Shown: positions 1 through 4,750, counted from the stretch's first letter. The stretch: DNA of 5,642 nucleotides from Methanosarcinaceae archaeon (GCA_030609665.1 JAUWBW010000127.1:1-5642), one strand, 5' to 3'. Numbers and translations: made by a program. The notes: generated from the letters alone by a model not told the origin.

Positions 1-498
1 CATTCCCTGTGCGGTTTCGGGACGCATGTAACCAGGTCGCCCTCCGCCCGGTCCGATAGCAGTCTGGAACATCAGGTTGAACTCGTATGCATCACCAAGA
101 TCTCCGCCACATTCGGGGCATTTGATGTCGTTGTCCTTGATTAGTTTGTCCAGTTCGGTGTTGCTTAGCGCGTCTGCAACCTCTACTATATTATCTACGA
201 GATGGTCTGCCCTGAATGCTTCGCCACATTTTTTACATTCGCAGAGCGGGTCGGAAAAACCGCCTACATGACCGGATGCCACAAATACATCTTCGATACC
301 GATAGTCGGGGTTTCGATCTCCATGAAGCCTTCATGGATGACGTACAACTCGCGCCATATCTGTTCGATCCGTCTTTTAAGGGTGCTGCCAAGTGGGCCG
401 TAATCATAAAACCCTGCGGCACCGCCGTATAGTTCAAAGGAGTTCCATAAAAAACCGCGCCGTTTTGCAAGTTCGATAACTTTCTCATATTTATCCAT
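1..498 (-). CDS. glyS: Glycyl-tRNA synthetase, archaeal/eukaryotic type (N-terminal part; 3' end outside window)
   Basis: Class II aminoacyl-tRNA synthetase that charges tRNA-Gly with glycine in the cytoplasm. The 166 visible codons begin MDKYEKVIELAKRRGF and contain the GlyRS signature GAAGFYDYGPLG (about residues 26-37). A Cys-rich insertion follows (C86, C88, C91, then CPEC at 127-130) and looks like a zinc-binding module. The motif 2 block GYMRPETAQGM at residues 156-166 carries the ATP-contacting Arg159. These blocks belong to the dimeric archaeal/eukaryotic GlyRS rather than the bacterial alpha2beta2 enzyme. The chosen ATG has GAGG seven bases upstream (minus strand, 509-506). The catalytic core after motif 2 and the anticodon-binding domain lie beyond the left edge. 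No disruption is seen in the visible part. The identity is secure from the motifs; the gene symbol follows common usage. Confidence 0.96.
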   Translation of the reverse strand, partial: MDKYEKVIELAKRRGFLWNSFELYGGAAGFYDYGPLGSTLKRRIEQIWRELYVIHEGFMEIETPTIGIEDVFVASGHVGGFSDPLCECKKCGEAFRADHLVDNIVEVADALSNTELDKLIKDNDIKCPECGGDLGDAYEFNLMFQTAIGPGGGRPGYMRPETAQGM

Positions 499-597
499 GA
501 TGAAGCCTCATAAGTTGAATAATTGAACGTATTAGAGTGATACATCATCGATATTTCCATTACATTTAATTGTGTCGAGATATCCACATGATTTTGA

Positions 598-609
598 CAT
601 TATATATTC
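598..609 (-). promoter_or_regulatory. Candidate TATA box for glyS
   Basis: On the minus strand an ATATATAA run lies about 100 bases upstream of the glyS ATG. Transcription would then start near 575-580 and give a leader of about 80 bases. A weaker AT-rich alternative (AATTAAAT, about 564-571) lies closer to the gene. The assignment is by position and composition only; the whole region is AT-rich, so a chance match is quite possible. Confidence 0.35.
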
Positions 610-684
610 TAAGTGGTGTGGCCATAATCTCTCAGATATGTGGACATAATGTATATTATGATGAACATACATATGAGTATAAGG

Positions 685-767
685 AGCAAGGTAATAAGCG
701 TTTTATAAAAAAATCATATCGTACCACCTATAGATTTTTTTAAGTCATTCCAACAAAAAACCTTGCT
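685..767. repeat. Nested inverted repeats in the glyS-thiC gap
   Basis: The outer arms are AGCAAGGT (685-692) and ACCTTGCT (760-767), a perfect 8-bp match. The inner arms are AAAAAAATC (707-715) and GATTTTTTT (733-741), a perfect 9-bp match that extends by one pair to 706/742 and encloses a 17-base centre. The two sets are concentric, so a single RNA could form an interrupted hairpin on either strand. The inner arms are mostly A/T and could arise by chance; the outer arms are more informative. The repeat lies next to the 3' side of the transposase remnant, so it could be debris of the element. No function is assigned. Confidence 0.5.
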
Positions 768-802
768 TCTTTTTCCATTCCCTATTTTTGTGTCTGCAAC
801 AT

Positions 803-1056
803 TTATAGATAATCCATGTTGACATCCATATGTGGGAAATCATATACTCGAAATATAATGTCTTGAATGTCAGAGATTATCTCTTCTCTATTATTCCCAA
901 GGTTTGGAGAGTCCTGTAAAGAGCTCTTTCATTGAATTGTTTGAGATTGAATAATTTCAGGACTTCTTCTCGATTTATCCAATCATGAGCTCTATCGATG
1001 CTAAAATTGTCTGTAAGCTTGTAGCTCATGAGAGTCTTCAATAAGGAATTTAAGTT
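803..1056 (-). pseudogene. Degraded transposase remnant (IS1634/IS4-like), frameshifted
   Basis: The minus-strand translation of 1056-898 gives an open stretch including RAHDWINREEVLKLFNL and FNERALYRTLQTL. That frame then hits a stop after a few codons. Moving by one base at about 896-898 restores a second open stretch (GNNREEIISDIQDIIF, then YDFPHMDVNMD) ending at a stop at 805-803. Read together, the two segments resemble an internal part of transposases I recall from Methanosarcina IS1634-type elements, in which an 'R-x-x-DWINREEVL...F-ERxLYRxLExLG-NRE' region is followed by a 'YDF-HTD-N-DWTS' strand carrying a catalytic Asp. No start codon, N-terminal catalytic region or C-terminal part is visible, and the similarity fades after NMD. 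It is therefore a dead fragment of an insertion sequence. The family name is from memory and should be treated as provisional; that this is a broken protein-coding remnant is the firmer claim. Confidence 0.68.
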
Positions 1057-1105
1057 ATGTGAAAAAAGAAAAGAAAATACTCGCTACGCTCGGATTGACT
1101 TGAAC

Positions 1106-1128
1106 TATATAATTCTATAAATTATATA
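1106..1128. repeat. AT-only perfect hairpin downstream of thiC
   Basis: Arms TATATAATT (1106-1114) and AATTATATA (1120-1128) match perfectly over 9 bp around a 5-base centre, CTATA. The hairpin lies just past the thiC terminator in the thiC transcription direction. Further along on the minus strand is a T-rich run (complement of 1061-1078) that could act as a back-up archaeal termination signal. With only A/T pairs the stem would be weak, and chance is possible. Confidence 0.4.
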
Positions 1129-1133
1129 CTATG

Positions 1134-1161
1134 AAAAAAGTAATGCCGTTGGCATTACTTT
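1134..1161 (-). terminator. Hairpin plus T-run terminator of thiC, containing the stop codon
   Basis: Arms AAAGTAATGCC (1137-1147) and GGCATTACTTT (1151-1161) form a perfect 11-bp stem with a 3-base loop. On the minus strand it runs straight into six T residues (1139-1134). The thiC stop codon TAA at 1157-1155 lies inside the upstream arm, so the last Lys codon and the stop are part of the stem. The form is like a bacterial intrinsic terminator; archaeal RNA polymerase mainly needs the T-run, which is present. Confidence 0.75.
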
Positions 1162-2438
1162 AAGAGATCGTAATTCTCGTTCACGATCTTAAGTGCACAG
1201 AAGTTACCGCACATTGTGCATGCATCTTCGTCTTCAGGTGCACGGCTGTCCCTAATGGATCTTGCATATTCCGGGTCAAGGGCATGCTTGTACATCTCCT
1301 CCCAGTTAAGACTGCCACGTGCACGAGCCATAGCAAGATCCTCGTCGCGTTTGCCAAGTCTGACCATGTCGCCGATGTGTGCAGCGATCTTGGATGTCTT
1401 GACACCTTCGATGACATCTGCTTTGTTTGGCAATGCCAGATGCTCGGCGGGTGTCACGTAACACAGGAAGTCACAGCCTGCTGCTGCTGCTACGGATGCA
1501 CCGATCGCGGTTACGATGTGGTCGCGTCCGGGGGATATATCAGTTACCAGTGGTCCGAGCATGTAGAATGGTTTGTGGTTACTCATAGCTTTCATGAGTT
1601 TGACGTTCATTTCTACCTCGTCCAGTGGAACATGGCCGGGACCTTCCACAATGACCTGAAGGTCATATTTGTCGTGTGCGAGCTGTGCACATTCGGAGTT
1701 GATGATCAGTTCCTGGATCTGTGCCCTGTCGGTGGCGTCGTGGATGGCTCCTGCGCGCATTCCATTACCTGTGGACAGCACCACATCGTGCTCCTTGAGG
1801 ATTTCACAGAGGTAATCAAATTCGCTGTACAATGGATTTTCCATCTCGTTGTGCAACATCCATGCAGTCATAAATGCGCCACCACGTGAGCAAAGTCCGC
1901 CGTAGCGACCGTGTTTTTTAAGTCTGTCAAGAACAATATTGTTGATTCCCGTGTGGATTGCCATGAAGTTGGTACCAAGTTTTGCTTGATCTGCGGTTGC
2001 TTTGAAAAGATCGTCCGCAGTCATATCGACAATGGAACCGTGTTTGTTGGCAGCTTCAATAAATGCCTGATACAGTGGGACTGATCCAACAGATAGTGAT
2101 ACCGAGTCAATGACTCTCTTTCGAATCTCTAAGAAGTCCCCTCCCGTACCCAGCTCCATCAGGGTGTCCGCACCTGCGGCCTCGGCTGCCTGTGCTTTCT
2201 CAATCTCCATATCAACACTGGAGATGTCGGATGATGAACCAATGGATGCGTTTACCTTTGTGGTAAGTCCTTCTCCCAGGCCACATAGTTGAACATCCCG
2301 ATATGGGGATGTTGGAATAACTACCCTGCCTGCTGCGATGCCTCGTCTGATGAACTCTGGTTCAAGTCCTTCAAAAGCAGCAACAGTTTTCATCTCTTCT
2401 GTAATCTTGCCATTCTTTGCGTCAGTTACTAAACTCAT
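1155..2438 (-). CDS. thiC: Phosphomethylpyrimidine synthase ThiC (radical SAM), 427 aa
   Basis: ThiC converts aminoimidazole ribotide into hydroxymethylpyrimidine phosphate, the pyrimidine branch of thiamine synthesis, using a [4Fe-4S] cluster and S-adenosylmethionine in the cytoplasm. Family blocks visible in order are GLTTKVNASIG (57-67), NFMAIHTGI (157-165), SRGGAFM (184-190), STGNGMRAG (222-230), VEGPGHVPLDE (264-274, His269 a probable metal ligand), GPLVTDISPGRDHI (295-308), CYVTPAEHLALPN (326-338, His333 the second likely ligand) and the C-terminal cluster motif CTMCGNFC (Cys407, 410, 414). The length suits the short anaerobe/archaeal clade. A start ten codons upstream (2468) is possible, but the chosen ATG has GAGGTG at 2449-2444 with a 5-base spacer, matches the usual MxLVTDAKNG beginning, and lies downstream of the predicted transcription start. 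The gene stands alone and is divergent from the 2686 operon. The related 5-hydroxybenzimidazole synthase BzaF, on a cobamide route, is a less likely alternative. Confidence 0.93.
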   Translation of the reverse strand: MSLVTDAKNGKITEEMKTVAAFEGLEPEFIRRGIAAGRVVIPTSPYRDVQLCGLGEGLTTKVNASIGSSSDISSVDMEIEKAQAAEAAGADTLMELGTGGDFLEIRKRVIDSVSLSVGSVPLYQAFIEAANKHGSIVDMTADDLFKATADQAKLGTNFMAIHTGINNIVLDRLKKHGRYGGLCSRGGAFMTAWMLHNEMENPLYSEFDYLCEILKEHDVVLSTGNGMRAGAIHDATDRAQIQELIINSECAQLAHDKYDLQVIVEGPGHVPLDEVEMNVKLMKAMSNHKPFYMLGPLVTDISPGRDHIVTAIGASVAAAAGCDFLCYVTPAEHLALPNKADVIEGVKTSKIAAHIGDMVRLGKRDEDLAMARARGSLNWEEMYKHALDPEYARSIRDSRAPEDEDACTMCGNFCALKIVNENYDLLK

Positions 2439-2477
2439 ATCTACACCTCTATGATTCTCGATTAGCAAAAGGTGGGA

Positions 2478-2487
2478 TTTTATATAA
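2478..2487 (-). promoter_or_regulatory. Candidate TATA box of thiC
   Basis: The minus strand reads CTTATATAAAA here, close to the archaeal TATA consensus. The thiC ATG is about 40 bases downstream. A start about 25 bases past the box would fall near 2458 and give a short leader of roughly 20 bases that still contains the GAGGTG ribosome-binding site. This supports 2438 as the start codon over 2468. Confidence 0.65.
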
Positions 2488-2511
2488 GACTTCTTAAAAA
2501 ACTGACTTGTG

Positions 2512-2537
2512 CTTAAATCAAGTAAACTTGATTTAAG
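2512..2537. promoter_or_regulatory. Perfect 12-bp palindrome between thiC and the Roadblock operon (probable operator)
   Basis: Arms CTTAAATCAAGT and ACTTGATTTAAG are perfectly complementary around a 2-base AA centre. The site lies about 25 bases upstream of the thiC TATA-like box and about 95 bases upstream of the plus-strand TATA-like box. It is a size and symmetry expected of a dimeric regulator site. A thiamine regulator such as archaeal ThiR (HTH plus ThiN domain) is a reasonable guess from the neighbour, but I do not recognise the motif itself. Its position upstream of the thiC TATA box would fit either activation or occlusion. Confidence 0.6.
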
Positions 2538-2561
2538 TTGTCATGCAATGTATTGGACAAC
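2537..2561. repeat. Second interrupted palindrome in the divergent control region
   Basis: Outer arms GTTGTC (2537-2542) and GACAAC (2556-2561) enclose an inner pair CAAT (2546-2549) and ATTG (2552-2555). It abuts the first palindrome, sharing base 2537. It may be a second binding site or a weak RNA fold on a transcript crossing the region; the short arms make chance possible. Confidence 0.35.
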
Positions 2562-2629
2562 AAATTCAACTGATCGGTTCAAAACCTGTGTTCACATTAC
2601 CAATTTAGGCTGCAACAATTCCAAAAGAC

Positions 2630-2640
2630 TTATTTAAATT
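2630..2640 (+). promoter_or_regulatory. Candidate TATA box of the Roadblock operon
   Basis: TTATTTAAATT lies about 50 bases before the ATG at 2686, with a purine-rich stretch (CCAAAAGAC) just upstream that could serve as a BRE. Transcription would start near 2658 and give a leader of about 28 bases. A second AT-rich block, ATTATATTT at about 2650-2658, would start transcription nearly at the gene and leave it leaderless. The first fits better because it keeps the weak GGTGG ribosome-binding sequence at 2674-2678. Confidence 0.45.
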
Positions 2641-2685
2641 TAAAATCCATTATATTTAGGTATAATCTTTGATGGTGGTTTTTGG

Positions 2686-2997
2686 ATGAATGCAGGTTTA
2701 ATCGATAAGATCAAAGTAATAGATGGAGTTGTGGGTGCAGCGATCGTATCTGCGGATGGGGTCATTGCAGAATCATCCAATATATCCGAATCCGATGCTT
2801 CACTTATTGTTTTTGCCGGCAGCACGGCAGAAGAGGTTACCGGCATGTTCGTATTGGGGTCGCCTCGTATGACTATGATACAAGGATCGGATTACAGATT
2901 GGTAATTGTAAAGAAAAGCGATGGATATATTGGAGTGTCCGTGGAGCCGGATGCCAATATACAGTCTGTTAAATCAGGAATAGCTTCTTTGGTGTGA
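2686..2997 (+). CDS. Roadblock/LC7 domain protein, 103 aa
   Basis: A small soluble single-domain protein. It shows the Roadblock/LC7 pattern: an N-terminal helix (IDKIKVIDGV), a strand-turn-strand in which a 'GAAIVSADGVIAES' block is typical (residues 17-30), a central helix (SDASLIVFAGSTAEEVTGMF), then strands around MTMIQGSDYRLVIVKK and GYIGVSVEPDANI, and a closing helix. Length is close to the usual stand-alone size, as in bacterial MglB. Family members form homo- or heterodimers and regulate or scaffold small GTPases and motility or polarity complexes. No GTPase gene is nearby, so the partner is unknown. It is the first gene of a tight four-gene operon; the next gene, also Roadblock-like, begins 9 bases after its stop, so a heterodimer is a natural inference. 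The start has only a weak GGTGG sequence upstream. Confidence 0.85.
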   Translation: MNAGLIDKIKVIDGVVGAAIVSADGVIAESSNISESDASLIVFAGSTAEEVTGMFVLGSPRMTMIQGSDYRLVIVKKSDGYIGVSVEPDANIQSVKSGIASLV

Positions 2998-3006
2998 GGT
3001 GTTTGT

Positions 3007-3681
3007 ATGGGAATATTCGAAGAAATAAGGTCGAGCACAGATGGGATCATAGGGTCATTCATCACAACGGGATCTGGTGAAGTTGCGGCATCGGATGTGC
3101 CTGCTTTGTTCAAGGATGAACTTGAGAATGCTTCAGAGAGTCTTTTCTACCTTGCAGACATCGTGCAAGAATCCAAAGATTTTGAGTCCCTATTGATCGA
3201 GGCACAGGATGGCTACATCTGTTTAACAAAAGGCAGTAAGGGCAAGTATCTTGGTGTTATTGCATCAAGCAATGCAAACTTGCAAGTTCTAAATATCGTT
3301 ACCAAAAAAGCCGCAGCAAATCTTGAAGTACCGCCTGAAGTAACGTCAACCGAACCGACAACGTCCAGACCTACAACGTCAGAACCGTTGGCTCAGGCGG
3401 TGCAAGAAGTTGTGCCCGAAGTAGCACGCGGTATCAGTGAAAGTGACAGAGACGCCATATTTTCTGAAGTAATCGGTAGGATCCAGCTACTTTACGGTCC
3501 TAAAGTTGCAGGAACGCATTTAGACGATGCACTGGCTTCTGTTGATGCTACAAGAGATACAACTGACCCTGACCGGATCGCACAGGCATTGAATATACTT
3601 GCGGACGGTGTGTTGAAAAAGATGATGGGTGGCAAAGCAAAGCCGTTCGTTGAAAAGATCATAAGCAGTCATTTACAATGA
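3007..3681 (+). CDS. Roadblock-like protein with P/T-rich linker and helical C-terminal domain, 224 aa
   Basis: Residues 1-105 look like a divergent Roadblock/LC7 fold, with an initial helix, IIGSFITTGSGEVAAS, a central helix (35-57) and the strand pair SLLIEAQDGYICLTKG and KYLGVIASSNANL before a closing helix. The GTGSGEVAAS/SSNANLQ layout mirrors the upstream protein. Residues 107-127 are a Pro/Thr/Ser/Glu linker with three five-residue units. Residues 143-224 are predicted to be all helical (SDRDAIFSEVIGRIQLLYGPKVAG, then DPDRIAQALNILADGVLKKMMGG); I do not recognise this domain. There is no signal peptide or membrane segment. Translation is coupled to the preceding gene: GAGGTG overlaps that gene's stop, with a 5-base spacer to this ATG. 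A role as dimer partner and adaptor, binding through the C-terminal domain, is inference. Confidence 0.75.
   Translation: MGIFEEIRSSTDGIIGSFITTGSGEVAASDVPALFKDELENASESLFYLADIVQESKDFESLLIEAQDGYICLTKGSKGKYLGVIASSNANLQVLNIVTKKAAANLEVPPEVTSTEPTTSRPTTSEPLAQAVQEVVPEVARGISESDRDAIFSEVIGRIQLLYGPKVAGTHLDDALASVDATRDTTDPDRIAQALNILADGVLKKMMGGKAKPFVEKIISSHLQ
3343..3387 (+). repeat. Three degenerate 15-bp tandem units coding the P/T linker
   Basis: In-frame units at 3343-3357, 3358-3372 and 3373-3387 encode TSTEP, TTSRP and TTSEP. The last two share ACAACGTC as their first eight bases. Such repeats are typical of flexible linkers and may vary in copy number between strains. Confidence 0.7.
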
Positions 3682-3732
3682 CCACTGAACACGCTTCATA
3701 ATATAAACGTATAATAAAATCGGAGGAAAAAT

Positions 3733-4173
3733 ATGGTATCGATCGCAAAACATGCAAAAGAGATGTTTTTTGGAGGAACAATTGTCACAATACTGTTTGT
3801 GTTAGTGGTTGGGTTCATGTATCCTGCTACTGATGGTGATATTGCCAATGGTGACACTGTACCGTTCCGTGATGGATCAGGAAAGTTCATTATGGGACAG
3901 TGGACGCATTGGTTCGCAAATATATTTTTCACTTGCGCGGTTTTGATCCTTGGTAAAGCATTGTATTCAACCTTCCTTAAAATGGATATGACTGAATGGA
4001 ATTGGTTTGCACTGGGGTCATTTTTGCTGTTCATGTATGGGTTATCTTCGGTAGCAAGCGGTTTGTTTAATTACAACTTATTCACTATTGTCGGGGACCT
4101 ATTGCTTCCAATTGGACTTTTACTAATATCTTATTCCGTCTATAAGATATACGAACCATTCGAGGAGGAGTGA
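3733..4173 (+). CDS. Small polytopic membrane protein, four predicted TM helices, 146 aa
   Basis: I do not recognise a family. Four hydrophobic segments are visible at about residues 12-31, 58-78, 90-112 and 117-138. Between the first two is an approximately 26-residue polar loop rich in Gly and Asp (ATDGDIANGDTVPFRDGSGK). The N-terminus is short and basic (K6, K9) and the C-terminus is acidic (EPFEEE), which by the positive-inside rule would suggest cytoplasmic termini and an external polar loop. There are no catalytic motifs, metal-binding clusters or conserved charged residues inside the helices, so an enzyme or transporter role is not supported. A strong GGAGG (3722-3726) precedes the ATG. 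A gap of about 50 bases after the Roadblock-like gene holds an AT-rich TATAATA-like stretch (about 3698-3716), but no clear terminator, so co-transcription with the upstream pair is likely. The next gene starts 3 bases after its stop. Confidence 0.75.
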   Translation: MVSIAKHAKEMFFGGTIVTILFVLVVGFMYPATDGDIANGDTVPFRDGSGKFIMGQWTHWFANIFFTCAVLILGKALYSTFLKMDMTEWNWFALGSFLLFMYGLSSVASGLFNYNLFTIVGDLLLPIGLLLISYSVYKIYEPFEEE

Positions 4174-4176
4174 ATA

Positions 4177-4506
4177 ATGGATTTCATACTCATAAAAGAA
4201 ACATACATCGATTCAATATATCCGATTATTGCATTTATTGGACTTGCGGCATCAGGCTGGGCTGCTTATAATGGTTACAAACTATACAATGTAACCAAAG
4301 GCGCATCAGACTTTTGGATGTTCCTTTCAGCATTCATGGGGAGCATAACTGTGTATTCAGGGTTGCTGTTTGCAAGAACAACATTCCTGATGGAATTCCA
4401 GACACCAATAAGAGCATTGCAGGACCTGACGATCATTGCTGCAGCAGTATATGCGGCACTGGCTGCAATTTACATAAAAAGGATGTTTGACGCATTTTCT
4501 GAATAA
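4177..4506 (+). CDS. Small membrane protein, three predicted TM helices, 109 aa
   Basis: No family is recognised. Hydrophobic segments lie at about residues 13-33, 46-66 and 82-101. The second is preceded by a short NVTKGASDFW loop and followed by FARTTFLMEFQTPIRALQD, a basic/amphipathic connector. The protein ends in KRMFDAFSE. The start follows the previous stop by three bases, and its GGAGG ribosome-binding site lies within the last codons of that gene (4164-4168), so translation is coupled and the two membrane proteins are probably made in similar amounts and act together. A joint role as membrane anchor or receptor for the Roadblock pair upstream is inference only. It is the last gene of the operon, with a terminator starting 4 bases later. 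Confidence 0.75.
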   Translation: MDFILIKETYIDSIYPIIAFIGLAASGWAAYNGYKLYNVTKGASDFWMFLSAFMGSITVYSGLLFARTTFLMEFQTPIRALQDLTIIAAAVYAALAAIYIKRMFDAFSE

Positions 4507-4509
4507 AAT

Positions 4510-4541
4510 AAGGCCGTTTAAGGGTCTTCTTTTCTTTTTTT
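4510..4541 (+). terminator. Terminator of the Roadblock/membrane operon
   Basis: A 6-bp stem (AAGGCC 4510-4515 with GGTCTT 4523-4528, one G-U pair) is followed by a pyrimidine run containing TTTT and TTTTTTT (to 4541). Oligo-T tracts are the main archaeal termination signal, and the position just after the last gene of the operon fits. Confidence 0.7.
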
Positions 4542-4562
4542 GTATTTGTTTAGCTGGTTTCG

Positions 4563-4736
4563 ATGAAACATCGATGTGTATGTGGGGCAGTGGTGGAGAA
4601 CAGCGCCGCGCTACGTGCGTATGGTAACACCGTATTTATCCTGAACTCGTTAAACCGCCTGCGCCACAACACAACGGTGCACTGGCCAAACAAATACTGT
4701 GGTTTTATTTATCATGCAATATTGAAAAGTGAATGA
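4563..4736 (+). CDS. Possible 57-aa small ORF in a GC-rich island (uncertain)
   Basis: An uninterrupted ATG-to-TGA frame encodes a 57-residue basic peptide that begins MKHRCVCGAVVENS, with a CxC near the start, and ends YCGFIYHAILKSE. There is no hydrophobic segment, no recognised domain and no ribosome-binding site in the 20 bases before the ATG. The preceding DNA is the T-rich tail of the upstream operon's terminator. Composition of about 57% G+C across 4585-4684 is well above the flanking DNA, which lowers stop-codon frequency and makes a chance frame more likely. The same interval can also be drawn as a branched RNA. Treat as a hypothetical or fossil coding frame. Confidence 0.22.
   Translation: MKHRCVCGAVVENSAALRAYGNTVFILNSLNRLRHNTTVHWPNKYCGFIYHAILKSE
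4581..4668 (+). ncRNA. Possible structured RNA closed by a long stem (uncertain)
   Basis: TGTGGGGCAG (4581-4590) pairs with CTGCGCCACA (4659-4668) with one mismatch, and G4592-G4593 can pair with C4655-C4656. Inside are small hairpins: AGCG/CGCT around a CCG loop (about 4600-4610), GTATGGT/ACCGTAT with an AAC loop (4619-4635, using G-U pairs), and a weak TTA/TAA stem. The result is cloverleaf-like, but there is no T-loop motif or other tRNA hallmark, so it is not a normal tRNA. It competes with the 57-codon ORF as explanation of the GC-rich island. Confidence 0.2.
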
Positions 4737-4740
4737 CATT

Positions 4741-4750
4741 AGTTTATATT
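4741..4750 (+). promoter_or_regulatory. Candidate TATA box of the amidohydrolase gene
   Basis: AGTTTATATT lies about 50 bases before the proposed start at 4795. A transcription start about 25 bases later (near 4772) leaves a leader of about 20 bases with GAGGAAA at 4784-4790 inside it. An alternative AT block (TTTTATTTAT, about 4703-4712) is further away. Confidence 0.45.

Larger units (their letters stand above)
499..802. other. AT-rich intergenic region between glyS and the transposase remnant
   Basis: No convincing gene is seen on either strand. The stretch holds the glyS ribosome-binding site (GAGG, 506-509), the candidate glyS TATA box, a near-palindrome CATAAT-GTAT-ATTATG at 645-660, and a nested pair of inverted repeats at 685-767 listed separately. 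A 107-codon reading frame spanning 587-264 on the minus strand overlaps glyS in another frame and is a shadow of it. Confidence 0.6.

Noticed and set aside
1284..1889. A 201-codon open frame on the plus strand antisense to thiC
   Set aside because: It lies wholly inside a well-conserved thiC coding region, its translation has no recognisable domain and is rich in Cys, His and Val as expected of a complementary-strand shadow, and it has no ribosome-binding site.
2439..2511. TPP riboswitch in the thiC leader
   Set aside because: The predicted leader is only about 20 bases, and no conserved TPP-aptamer sequence such as CUGAGA appears between the TATA-like box and the thiC start.
2572..2590. GGTTCAAAACC resembling a tRNA T-arm
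   Set aside because: The stem pairs only two or three bases and no acceptor, D or anticodon arms can be drawn around it.
3698..3716. A separate promoter for the two membrane protein genes
   Set aside because: An AT-rich TATA-like stretch exists, but a start 25 bases later would fall at or next to the ATG and remove the strong GGAGG site. No terminator precedes it, so one operon is the simpler reading.
4581..4668. A tRNA gene in the GC-rich island
   Set aside because: The fold is cloverleaf-like, but there is no T-loop consensus, no plausible anticodon arm and no conserved D-loop GG, so it is kept only as an uncertain structured RNA.
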